In this document: positions 54,668 through 64,000 of the stretch, piece after piece
How the letters are laid out: every line of letters starts with the position of its first letter
Position numbering within the stretch: the stretch's first letter is position 1
Assembly: GCA_023014365.1 (NCBI GenBank)
Contig: JAEBUN010000024.1
Location: forward strand, 310,001 to 374,000
DNA from: Lepiota brunneoincarnata
Taxonomy: Eukaryota > Basidiomycota > Agaricomycetes > Agaricales > Agaricaceae
Length of the DNA: 64,000 nucleotides
Direction of reading: 5' to 3'
Notes under the pieces: generated by a model
What the model saw: only the letters and a program-made list of their open reading frames with translations
Databases searched by the model: none
What the model was told of the DNA's origin: nothing
Program-made: the position numbers and the translations under genes

Positions 54668-56600
54668 TGTTACCAAATTCCTCTTAGCATGTCCGCTTGT
54701 CTTCTCTTATTTATCACATATTATCGCCCGTTCAGCGCCCTGGTTATATTTACTTATCACATGCCACTGCCCATCTATAGTTAGTCCACCTTTGGCCTGT
54801 GATTTCCACCCAGTTCGCATGTAATTCCCTTCTTTATCACATGCCAGTCAGTCTCGGTAGTATATATAGACCTAAGTATTACTTGTAATCTTTAGCTTTG
54901 TCTTGTTATACACAGTATTTGTTCCTGATCTTTGGCATCACCTTAGACTTGCTTGCATTACTCAACGGTTAACTTGTCATTAATCACATTGAGCCTTGCA
55001 GACACCTAACCAGCATAACAAAAGACAAAGCTACTCATTGCCTCTCTTCTCTCTTCTCATCCTCTTTGGTTTGCACAGTACCTGTTAACTGTGAGGTCTA
55101 GGCAGAACCGTAATCTGTTGAGAATCATCGCTTGTCTATTTGAGCATCTGACACGGTCCTCACCCCGAAGAACTCCAGCTGTTGTTTTTCTGAACCTTCG
55201 CACCCCAGCATCTCTATAGGTTCTCAGATTCCTCATTCGTCTTGTCGAATGTCTTAGTGGATCTTAAATTCTCAGAGGTTTCTCTTTACCGGAAAAGACA
55301 TTGTTGCCCATCACGGGTAGTTATTTCAAGTCCAGGACAGATCGTCCTAACCCTCGCATTTCGCAAACTGGTTCTGGATCTCCAGGACCCTCTCAACCAT
55401 CTGTTACCCCATGTGCCATTCCATCTACTCCTTGTCCTACTCCTTCTTTTCGCGTGCCTTTGTCTTCTCCAGAGTCTGACCAACCCTGTATACGTAATCC
55501 CGCCCGAACCAGTGGATACCACCCTTCAAGTAGCCACTCAGATTACTGAACCATCACCCATCGAACTGCCATGATTCCCCTTTGGTCTACTAGAAGCAAC
55601 CACAAGTACAGGAGGTCCCTTACGCTTTCCCATCTGCCAAATCAAACCTGGACAATATCAACTCCCTCGTAACCTACAACCCTTCCCACCACCATCCCCT
55701 CCCTCTGAACCCATGTCTGAGACTATGGGAGACCCGCCTGCTAATCAACCACCACCAGGACCACCAGGACCACCTGGACCACCACACGGACCACCCTGTC
55801 CCCCGTCACCACAACCGCAGCATAACGGCTACAAGGAACTATCATTCGAGAAACTGACACCATTCAACGGCAACCGAAAGAACTTCCAGGAGTTCATTAA
55901 CTCTGTAGCACTCTACCTTTATGGTAACACCGATATCTATAACACCGACAACAAGAAAATCGTATTCTTTTTATCTTTGCTTAAATCCAGCAAAGCCAGC
56001 AACTGGAAGAACCAGTACTTTCAGTTGAAGCAAATTTGGGGAGAGTTCACTCCTGGAACATACAACAAACTCGTCGAAGAGTTCACCGAAGCATTCTCGC
56101 CTGTCGATGTCCCATCTCAAGCGTTCTATGACCTTAACACCCTCTGCCAAAGATCCCGTAACGTTGAAGATGTCATCACAGAGTTTAAAACTCTTGTCCA
56201 TCGTTCAGGACTTCGCAAGGACCGCGCTCTTATAGAGAAGTTCCAAAACGTCATCAATTGGAACCTCGCTTACAAAATCCTCACCGATCCAAACCCGCCT
56301 AACACCATAAACGAATGGTACCGCCACTGCTATCCAGATCAACCATAATTGGCGCACCACTTCTACAATCCTCGGACTGCATCCAGGATTCCGCCCACAC
56401 CCCGCTCCCACTAATAACTACCGCCGTACGCAGCAACCATATCAAAAACTGCAGCAACAGTCATCCTATGCTGGACCAAACCGCCATTATCAATTCCACC
56501 CATCGCGTGACCCAAACGCTATGGAGATCGACAACACAGTACCTTAATGACACTTGAGACCTATGGGAATGCAGGACGCCTGCACAGGGTGCCATAAATA
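54668..56600 (+). mobile_element. Second gypsy element, 5' LTR-like region and gag, truncated
   Basis: TGTTACCAAATTCC at 54,668 inside the NLR1 3' UTR looks like an LTR start. TATATATAGA follows at about 54,861, and CATAACA at 55,020 may be its end. A leader then leads to a Gag-type frame. Nothing resembling pol follows; the sequence becomes unique near 56,600. LTR end and right boundary are uncertain, and no target duplication can be given. Confidence 0.55.
55713..56347 (+). pseudogene. gag: Gypsy Gag, truncated
   Basis: 211 codons from ATG 55,713. Pro-rich start (PPGPPGPPGPPHGPP), then the Gag domain: LSFEKLTPFNGNRKNFQEFI, DTDNKKIVFFLSLL-type sequence (TDNKKIVFFLSLLKSSKASN), GTYNKLVEEFTEAFSPVD and TINEWYRHCYPDQP. 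After the TAA, shifted frames still show Gln-rich linker (YQKLQQQSSYAGPN), DPNAMEIDN and a Cys/His remnant near 56,590. The knuckle region is therefore frameshifted. Not the same family as the chromovirus at 36 kb. Confidence 0.75.
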
Positions 56601-57225
56601 TCCCTGTTTATTCAAAACGCGCTGACAAATGGACGGGCCTCACGTGTTAAGTCACTTATATGAAAAACAACAATACATTTATTGTTTCTGTTTAGATATT
56701 TTGTAGAGTCTATATATACATGGCACATTATTTTAGACTATTTTAATTGTGTCTGTGGGTGTCATTTATCTGTTTGTGGAATTAGAAACCGTGACTGGAT
56801 AGGAGGTGATCATAGAGAGATATATTTAGTTTGACAAAAGTAGCTGAATGCATTCTCCTGCATACAGTAAATTGGTTGGTCTCTCACAGTTGGCATATGA
56901 GTTTCCTGTAGATTCAGTCTAAGTGATCAAATATATGGGATAGTATGCAGGCGCCATTGAGTGCCCTATATTTTTGGAAAGTGCAACTCTCTTTTGTTGA
57001 GCGGCCCACAAGCGGGTGCGGGAGCGGGCCACTCAGATAAATGTGGTCTGTCACTGACCCCATCGCAACTGTCTGATAGAAGTGATTGTCTGGAAGTGTG
57101 CCGGATTGATATGTCGGGCCCACAAGAATATAGCATCAATTCAGGTAGTCATTAGTTTTGGCATGATATTCCAAATTTTATGCAGTACTCTACTCCAGTC
57201 TCAAAGGTGCTTGTTCCGTGACGTC
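56601..57225. other. Non-repetitive AT-rich stretch, no gene supported
   Basis: Start of the host-like part of the window. Short open frames only (at most about 70 codons) on both strands. I see no domain, RNA gene or repeat. Confidence 0.5.
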
Positions 57226-58110
57226 TCATTCATCCTTCAACGTTCTTCTAAAGCACTTGATGGTATCCTTGCGGAACCAGAGGAAAGTGTGTACAAAAAC
57301 GGATGGGAAGCCGGTGAATGAAACACCGTACACCATGATGAGAGTTACAGACATGAAGAGGGGAAAGTACTGAGAGTGCTTGGCTGGGTCAATCAACTCA
57401 TAAAAACATTTGTGCGACATGGTGATGCTCCTCACTTACCAATTTGGAAGCTGCGGCATCAACTAGACAAGCTTAATAACTTGCGTCCTCACCATCACCA
57501 CTCCAAATAACAGTCAGGAAAACGCAAACTAGTGAGTATTCATATGTGCGCTGGTGAAGTAGAAAACACCTTCACCTTCTCTTTCGTCTAGAAATCCTTC
57601 AGTTGCATGTCATGCCATCGCGTACAACTCAATGCTGGGTCAGAGGGAGAGTAGATGGGGGTATTGGGGATAATAGCCATCACGAAAATGCCCATGACCC
57701 AGAGGAAGGGGGTAATCTGAGCAGCGGTAGGAACGAAGGACTTGGAGAACACTTGGAGGGGCAAGAATTTGGTAGTAGCAACAATGAAAATGAATGGAAG
57801 GGAGGTAGCGACGAGGGGGGCACAGGAGATCGCGACCACAAAGGAGAAGATGGGGGCGACAGGGACGGTGACATTGATGACGATGAGTATGAGGCGGATA
57901 ATGACAGTGGCAGGGACAATGGTGATGTTGATGACAATGGATATGAGGCGGATGATGAAAGTGACATCTCCAGGCGGTCTTGAGAATTTTGCGTCACGAT
58001 GTAATGAGAGTACAGGTTGTCAGAGTGTTTATGGCAAATTCATTTGTGAGAAGGGTCATAGGAGTTTTGGAAGAAGCTGAAGAACTTTGGGTCATAGAGG
58101 AGATTGAGAA
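57226..58110 (-). pseudogene. Degraded multi-exon membrane-protein gene, OPT-transporter-like part
   Basis: Minus strand, from high to low: YHLPYAVVVLNLLYDPKFF near 58,110. Then a strongly hydrophobic frame (58,000-57,588) with TFIIRLISIVINITIVPATV, APIFSFVVAISCAPLVATSL and FLWVMGIFVMAIIP. Then 57,435-57,226 with YFPLFMSVTLIMVYGVSFTG and VFVHTFLWFRKDTIKCFRR. The last block resembles the SPLF...YGLSF...LVHTFLYFRK region of fungal oligopeptide transporters. Frames change between blocks; some changes could be introns (GTGAGGAGC near 57,440). Downstream blocks of the family are not recognisable, so I call it a pseudogene. The plus-strand acidic frame over it is a shadow. Confidence 0.4.
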
Positions 58111-59281
58111 CAACCACAGCGTAAGGCAAATGGTAGGCGTATCATCAATAGCTGAGTGCTTGTCCCAAAGTTTTGCATAGGCATCTCCTTTAACGCCATA
58201 AACCCTTACTCAGTAAATCAGTGCCGAACCAGGGGCCACATATTCCAGACTACACTCTGCCTAACTATCTCATCTGCTATAGATTATTGAATTCAAAGCT
58301 AAACACAGGAAATGAAGCGTTGCAGTGGATATAACATATTGAGAACTCCATAAAACATGATAGAAACAGTGGTGATACAAGAGAGAGATTGATTTGCAAA
58401 TTGGACTTGTAACATACCAAATACAGTGCTGAGGGTACCTACAATGATACGAGTTCAGGACATGGGGTATAGGGCTAGGAATTGAGTAATACCACTAGAC
58501 CGATATGCTGGGAGCCCAGACATTTTATTCCCCCACAACATCAGGGAGGGATAGGTTATCCCTCAAACTCTTGAGGTGGAGCATTATAATTGCCTTTGTG
58601 GCCCAATTATCCTTATAGTCATACAGAATTGCATGTTTGCTGTTGGCCTAGGATATTTGTGTTAGCCTGCTTTATCAATTGATTGTAAGCCTATACCTGA
58701 GAGTAGATGTAGGATATGTCAGCTTTCTTCTGCTTCGAAAATGGTGCGGCCAGTGACAATCTCCCAGCCACAAGATCACGAATGGTACTCTTCAGATATG
58801 CCAGGATGAGCTATACACAAGAGGGGGCATAAGTATCACATACGGAAATGGGTGTATACTCGTTCTCACTGATCCCCATGCTTTCACATATCTCAAGACT
58901 CGATTTCGGGACCTTATGAGGCTGTAGCACGATGGGTTGAGCAGAATGTATGGCCAAAGTGGAAGATATGGAGGATGGGGAGGATATGCGGTCTGGAGGT
59001 TTGTGATGATGAGGACTTGAGTCTTGGAGGGGAAGTTTGTGGTGAAGGACACAAGGTGGTGGGATTAACAAACGTTCAGGGAGGAAGGCAGACCAGAGGG
59101 TAATGGGCAAATAATGGTATTGAATATGATGGACAGGATGGATAGGGGGCATGACGGGGTATTGGGAGGATGGGGTCTGGTATATAACTAATACACTGTA
59201 TTGTTTAATCCGATATTCCTATGATGGCCGGTCGTGCAGTCTGGGTAAGGGCGGATATGTGAATCATTGTTTTCTACCATT
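58111..59281. other. Intergenic, no gene supported
   Basis: No domain-bearing frame. Pro/Ser/His-rich minus-strand frames (58,792-59,152) look non-coding. A TATATAAC at about 59,180 lies 100 bp upstream of the SAP-like gene and may belong to its promoter. Confidence 0.45.
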
Positions 59282-59805
59282 ATGCCTAAAGTCGCTGTCA
59301 TAGCAAAACTCACCGAGGCAAGACTTCAAAAGTATAGCAAGGACCAGCTGGCAGAGCTCTGCAAAGAGTACGGGGTACCAGTCCAGTCTTCTGGGAAGAA
59401 ACCTAGTAACAGAACCCTGAGGAGCGATTACCTCAATGCACTCTGTCAAGTATAAGATCCTACTTACTGTCCAGTCACCGAACTTACATGGCTGCATAGT
59501 TCCAGAGGCACAAAGCAAATGAAAGCCAGGGCATGCCAATCGAGAGCTCAGACCAACAGACACGAGATGGGGCTGAATGCTCTGCAGACTCTGATGAAAG
59601 AGCCTGTGGCACTGCTACCCCCATGTGGGGACGACCTGTGGTTGTACGGGGCAATTTGGACATTGAAATGCAGGAGTCCCCTCCCGTCGTTGCCCAGGGT
59701 TGTCTGGACGCCAAAATGCAGGTGTTACGTCATGACGCCGGAACAAAAGAACTGTTGGAGATCTATGAAACGTATGTCGAGGGCATTGGCAGGACAGCTG
59801 ACTAA
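59282..59805 (+). CDS. Small SAP-like domain protein, two exons
   Basis: ATG 59,282. Exon 1 59,282-59,449; intron 59,450-59,499 (50 bp, GTATAA...CATAG); exon 2 59,500-59,805. Product 157 residues. Residues 1-56: MPKVAVIAKLTEARLQKYSK then DQLAELCKEYGV...GKKPSNRTLRSDYLNAL, the helix-turn-helix pattern of SAP-type nucleic-acid-binding domains. The rest is polar and acidic (DGAECSADSDERA) with a helical end (KELLEIYETYVEGIG). Phase is kept across the intron. Family assignment is by pattern only; the role is unknown, perhaps chromatin or DNA binding. Confidence 0.6.
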
Positions 59806-60481
59806 CGTTATTCTTTACACACAGACAATGTCATGCAAGCATGGACAAGATCCTTGTCTGACTGTTCGTGAATCCAAAGGACTGGGGTCATGCTGGGGAG
59901 GTCTATTGTGATCTCAAGCCTTGTGGGGGCGTCAACCTAGTTCATATCAAATGTTTGTTCAGGGTGGAGGGGGAGATCCAGGTGAGTCCAACAGTGGTCA
60001 TGTCACAAAGTCAATAAGTTGGCAAAACATACCAGGTGATAGCACCTCGCTTGTTTCGCCTATTTCGCACATTTTCCAACAGCATTTTGGAGGGTGGAGA
60101 CTTGGAATTGTTACTTCATGATGGTTGTCTGCGTGTCGTGATAGCATCCAATTAGTGGAATGATTACATGTACTTCTCCTATTTCAAGTAAAGCAACGTC
60201 CATTTCACATAAAACACTTGAGTGATCTTCATAGCAACTGAGCAGGTCTATTTGTTAGAGGCAGTAATTTGAGAGCGACGGTGCTTACATTGACAGGAAA
60301 ATGAACACCCGCTCACTCATTGTGGGAGAATGTTGATATACCGGCACAGAAGGTCCATGATTGGTAATCGACAGCAACAAAAACCAAGGAGAAGGGGCAC
60401 AATGAGCAATAAAATGATAATTGTGCTGCGATAAAAATGCCTGGGTACAATGAGATGGGTGAAAATTGAGCAAGGTGGAAC
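59806..60481. other. Intergenic, no gene supported
   Basis: No convincing frame or repeat. It precedes the promoter of the F-box gene. Confidence 0.5.
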
Positions 60482-60490
60482 TATATAAGG
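60482..60490 (+). promoter_or_regulatory. TATA box of the F-box gene
   Basis: TATATAAGG, followed by an A-rich stretch and a likely start site near 60,515. Downstream, 60,559-60,613 and 60,665 onward flank a canonical 51-bp intron (GTAAGC...TAATGAC...CTACAG, 60,614-60,664). The ATG at 60,559 would open a short upstream frame that ends at 60,720 whether or not this intron is removed. Confidence 0.5.
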
Positions 60491-60676
60491 GGTTAGAAAA
60501 AAAGTCTACGTTCCCCATCACATCAACTCAACATGTACTGTTTACTTCTCAGTTCGCCATGCCTAGGCAATCCGTCCTCCTTGGCTGCCACCGCTACAGG
60601 GATAGCAAAGGAGGTAAGCGGCTTCCAATAATGACTCCGTCGCGGTTGCACACCGATCCTACAGGGCCTGGGAGTT

Positions 60677-62310
60677 ATGAAACGTATCTTGATGGTGCCG
60701 GAGACTACCATCAAATGTAAAAGAGAAGAGGAACATGAGGAGTCGCGCTGGCCGCACGCTCAAAAGAAACAGAAGCTTGTGAGCAGCAGGTCCAAAATGG
60801 AAAGCTGAGACTTATGGAGTTTTCAGGAAATCAGTCCAGCCAACAGTGGTAATCTGGGCATTGATTCAGACAGAGGCGTCTTTGCTGTAGTGCGTAACCT
60901 GTTTCACATTAGCACAGAAGGTTCCGTTCTGACCACGAAATTGCAGCACACCTCACGGCTGGATATAGGATCATGTCCTCCGGAGATTCAGTTGGAGATT
61001 TTCAACTATATTGACGATCCCGACCTCATTGCGTTGGCGTTGGCATTCGTGCATGATAAGAGCCTGACTGCTAACGTCATTTACGCGTATCGCCCTCATA
61101 TCATCAACCACCAATACGAGGTACATCGAACTGACCAGTGCCTCCAGGACCAGTAAACCACTTATTAGACCTCCGATTGCCTTGATGGTCGCAGATGTGC
61201 TGCCTGTCATCAAGGTTCATCCACAGATTTGCTCTGTGACCATCGGGTCCAGGATATGGGGCTGTCAAGTATTACGCTATGTCTTGTCTCCACTACTGGC
61301 CAATTCCTCAGTAGAGATATTGCACCTGGTCTACGATAGTGACGATGACAAGGCTTTTCTTGATTGGGACCAGATTCGCTTACCGAGCCTTATAAGCCTC
61401 TATCTAACCAGCAACCACCACATCGCCATCCCATCTTCCCTGTTTATCCATCATCTCCGTCTCTCGTCAATCACCATAAGGAACCATTATCCATTCCCAA
61501 GAGGCAGGGATGTAGGAGCTATCGGCGAAGTCAATACAATACCGCCCCTGCTCAAAGAGCTCTGTGTGATGCCAAACACGTACTGGGTATCAGAAGAAAG
61601 TTTGGACCTTCAGCTACTTGAGCTCTCTCTACCCATGTTCTCCAATGATTACTGGTCATGCGATTTCTGTGAAGGTGTTTCATCTGCAACATCGGTGCTA
61701 AAGGGTATCCAACATAAACATACAAAGGATGTAAAGCTCAGGATGAATTTGCCTTACTGGGTGGTCGACCATTGTCATCATAGCCTGGAGGAGTTCGGAT
61801 GTTCCTGTACACTGCCAAAAGGCCCAAAAGTTGATGGCGTGTCAAAATTCATTCTCGCTATGGAGGATTTCGAACCTGTGGCATATGTAAGCTATATTTT
61901 GCCCTGCTGATCCACCTTTACTAACTGACTCTCTCACAGGACTATGTTAAATGACTCTTGCAGAATTTCCGGAGTTTGGAAGATTTGGAGTTTGACTGTC
62001 GGCATTACCGATCATCAGTCGACGCTGAGGCTGAGTTTACTACCAAACTGGCCAAGATACTCCCCAAATTGTGGGCACTGCGAACACCATTAGGTGAGTG
62101 GAGAAGGGTGAGGAGGTGGAAGCAGTGGAAGTTAGTAGCATTAAAAGGCTAAATGGACTCATGAACATTTGCTACGGACAAGTATATAGAGAACTTCTGT
62201 TTATAGGCAAGGGTGGCTGGATCACCATGGGAGCGCATGAGAGGTCCGGTGGGCAGGTGGTTAGCAGTGGCAAGTATCATAAGTTTATTAGTAGATGCCA
62301 CCCTTCTTAA
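60677..62310 (+). CDS. F-box domain protein, five exons
   Basis: Proposed exons 60,677-60,778, 60,827-61,086, 61,148-61,886, 61,964-62,093 and 62,207-62,310 (1,335 nt, 444 residues). Intron 1 is 48 bp (GTGAGC...GCTGAG...TTTTCAG) and joins MKRILMVPETTIKCKREEEH... with its QKKQK basic patch to the F-box (CPPEIQLEIFNYIDDPDLIA, about residues 78-110). Intron 2 (61 bp, GTATCG...CTGACCAG...CCAG) is needed to reach the leucine-rich body: VHPQICSVTIGSRIWGCQVL, LLKELCVMPNTYWVSEESLD, SLEEFGCSCTLPKG. Intron 3 has two acceptors. Likely an SCF-type adaptor; substrate unknown. Introns 2 and 4 are the least certain. Confidence 0.55.
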
Positions 62311-62867
62311 AGGCCTGGAATTAATACTATTTGTCTCAGTTAATGGTAGATAAACCAGGAGCTGAACTTCATACCGAATGTGAGTGTGATACTACCCACC
62401 AAGGGTATGACTCATTTGCAGACCAGTTCCTTGGTCACCCACAGTAATTCATTGAGAAATGATTGCGAATCTAGAATTTGTCATAGCGTATGAGCGAATG
62501 TTGATTATAGCGAAGAGTATGTAGTGCGGCCCTCACAAAGATATCAGGTATGTAAGGAAAAAAACATTCTGTCATAGTGTGCAGAAATGAGACTGCTACA
62601 CATCGTTTCGTCCTGGTCTTTCAAGGGGCCAGGGTTTTCTCGGAGTTGTGGGGGTGTCGAGTGGCTGCTTGGTCTTGGGTGAGCGATGCGCGACCGTGCT
62701 CAGGGCTTGTTCTGGGCTATGTCCAGTTAAACCGATCCATAGCTGTGCGGTTGTGAGCCTGTGACTGGATAATCCAACGCACAGGAGGCTTGTGGTACTG
62801 AGGAGGGGAGGGTCAGTTCAGTGGGGGCAAACATTTCTCGCTGTCACAATGTTGTGATGCTTCTCGT
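62311..62867. other. Intergenic, no gene supported
   Basis: No frame longer than chance and no repeats, apart from the start of the tandem tract at its right end. Confidence 0.5.
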
Positions 62868-63037
62868 AGGTCACGATGACTCGCTCCTTGCTTGGTCATG
62901 TTGTCATGACCTGCTCTTCTTCACTTTCTCACAGCCATTGTGACCCGCTCTCGTAGGTCACGATAGCTCACCTCGCTTGGTCACATTGACATGACCCGCT
63001 CTTCTATTTGTCACAGCCATGGTGACCCACTCTCGTC
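62868..63037. repeat. Degenerate tandem repeat, about two 85-bp units
   Basis: Unit: GTAGGTCACGAT, then CTTGGTCA[TG/CA]TT, CATGACC[T/C]GCTCTTCT, TCACAGCCAT[T/G]GTGACCC and [G/A]CTCTCGT. The second begins near 62,957. Each unit contains short inverted pieces (GTCATGTTGTCATGAC; TCACAGCCATTGTGA). A third, partial unit may start at 62,845 (TCACAATGTTGTGATGC). Confidence 0.6.
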
Positions 63038-63381
63038 TTTCGCTCATGTCCACTCATCGCAACGGCCCTGATTTTGCCTCGACAACCTGTGTCCTCTGCG
63101 TGCTTTGGACTATCCAAGTACGCGAGGTTCAACTTGCTTGCATATGTGCATTTGGATTATCCAAGCACATTCTTTGCATCGCTCCGGTGTGGCGTTCTTT
63201 TGTTGGTGTGGGGGTGGAGGAAAGTTGAGGGGTCCAGGGAGTGTGATAAGCAGCCCGACCTTTTTTTTTGGTACCTAATAAGCTACTGAAATACTGTCCG
63301 GTCTCGATAGTGACTCTATAGCCTGCAAGCGTGCGGAATGTCCAAGGTGTATTATTACTTATTCTACTTGGCGCCAACATA

Positions 63382-63818
63382 CTAAATGTTCCTCAGGGAA
63401 TCCCAGAAATCTTTTACCCTTATAGCTGTCACCGGTACAATGTCTCCTGCATCTATCAAGTTTCCTGTGTCTATCAAGTCCTCGTTTTCTCTCTGAGGGT
63501 TGACACAGAACTTCCAAAGGTCCAGTACGTACTCCTGTAATAAGTTGCGTGGCAACATACTCAACACAAGTTGTACAACCAGGACCACTAACATGGTCCA
63601 CAGGAGATGCCTGAACACCGTACTCGGGGCCACTATCGAATTCCTTGACGTGTCGGGAGGATGGATGGTTGCCTTTTGTGCAGGGAGGTTAGCCATTCAT
63701 ACCTTTCTGGAGCAGCTATCTTTACCTCAGAATGCAGAGTCCAAATTTTCACAGAGTGCTCACGACCATCTTGCCCACCTGTCGCAACAAGACATGTATC
63801 TCCAACTTGTTGGACCTC
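63382..63818 (-). CDS. WD40-repeat protein with C-terminal transmembrane segment (3' exons)
   Basis: Exon 63,818-63,726 (93 nt) reads VATGGQDGREHSVKIWTLHS, a WD40 blade. A 53-bp intron (GTAAAG...GGCTAAC...AAAAG, 63,725-63,673) leads in phase to the last exon 63,672-63,382. That exon has a membrane helix (LLWTMLVVLVVQLVLSML) followed by a ~60-residue polar tail. WD40 repeats followed by one C-terminal helix is the layout of Sec12-type ER guanine-nucleotide exchange factors, but this is inference from architecture. Upstream exons lie in 63,819-64,000 and beyond the window and were not resolved. The overlapping plus-strand frame is a shadow. Confidence 0.45.
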
Positions 63819-64000
63819 CTGAGGTGGTTAGATAAAACCTTCAAAATTTGTGGGCAAAATGCACTGCGATAATTTGAACTATATAGCTGTCTATTTTCTA
63901 GTTGAGTGCCTCCATTTCTATCTGAACATTTCGACTCACCACCACCATGCGGCAGTTCCTTTACCTTGCTCTCTTCTCTCATCCTGAAAACCCGCGGCCT

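Noticed and set aside
57603..57983. Acidic Gly/Asp-rich 126-residue protein on the plus strand
   Set aside because: Low-complexity shadow of the hydrophobic minus-strand frame.
62868..63037. CRISPR-like repeat array
   Set aside because: Two degenerate 85-bp units without unique spacers in a eukaryotic context; an ordinary minisatellite.

Overview
The window looks like a repeat island in the nuclear genome of a filamentous fungus, most likely an agaricomycete basidiomycete. Three things point there: in-frame introns of 48-53 bp with YTRAY-type branch points, small F-box and SAP-like genes, and Tad/I-like non-LTR elements beside a chromodomain Ty3/gypsy element. Positions 1 to about 56,600 are almost entirely nested transposable elements. 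From about 56,600 to 64,000 the DNA is AT-richer, single copy and carries host genes.

Repeat families (names are mine). NLR1 is a GC-rich non-LTR retrotransposon: ORF1 with CCHC knuckles, then ORF2 with APE-type endonuclease, reverse transcriptase, RNase H and a C-terminal Cys/His finger, then a 3' UTR ending AATAAATTGGAGATTT plus poly(A). NLR2 is a diverged relative. NLR3 is seen only as a 3' tail. Module H is a 1,231-1,232 bp non-coding-looking block present four times, fused at a constant 3' boundary to different non-LTR bodies. There are also a Ty1/copia fragment, a nearly intact chromovirus with 650/651 bp LTRs, the 5' part of a second gypsy element, a candidate 1.3 kb solo LTR and one unrecognised element.

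Layout. 1-4,690: minus-strand NLR1 interrupted by an H-NLR1 chimera (968-3,361). 4,691-5,913: copia RT/RNase H and 3' LTR remnant. 5,914-7,879: NLR3 tail plus H. 7,880-11,278: two NLR1 pieces. 11,279-12,834: unrecognised element with a 343-bp duplication. 12,835-18,509: the longest minus-strand NLR1. 18,510-23,262: older NLR1 split by NLR2 (18,793-22,549). 23,263-33,181: NLR3 tail, H, and an NLR1 holding a second, oppositely oriented NLR1 in its ORF1, which makes a 3.09-kb inverted repeat. 33,182-35,652: NLR2. 35,653-52,336: one old NLR1 split by the chromovirus (36,210-44,050), by an NLR1 3' fragment that itself contains two NLR2 insertions and the solo LTR (46,074-48,231), and by an H-NLR1 chimera (49,442-51,768). 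52,337-54,667: NLR1 pieces. 54,668-56,600: gypsy remnant.

Target-site duplications were read for seven insertions, so much of the insertion order can be reconstructed. Two signals stand out. One is an antisense, two-intron gene inside the chromovirus, with its own TATA box, whose splicing assembles a Zn(II)2Cys6-like cluster. The other is the fixed-length H module, whose junction pattern is what reverse-transcriptase template switching onto a discrete RNA would leave. All identities and frames were read by eye; no database search or fold was run.
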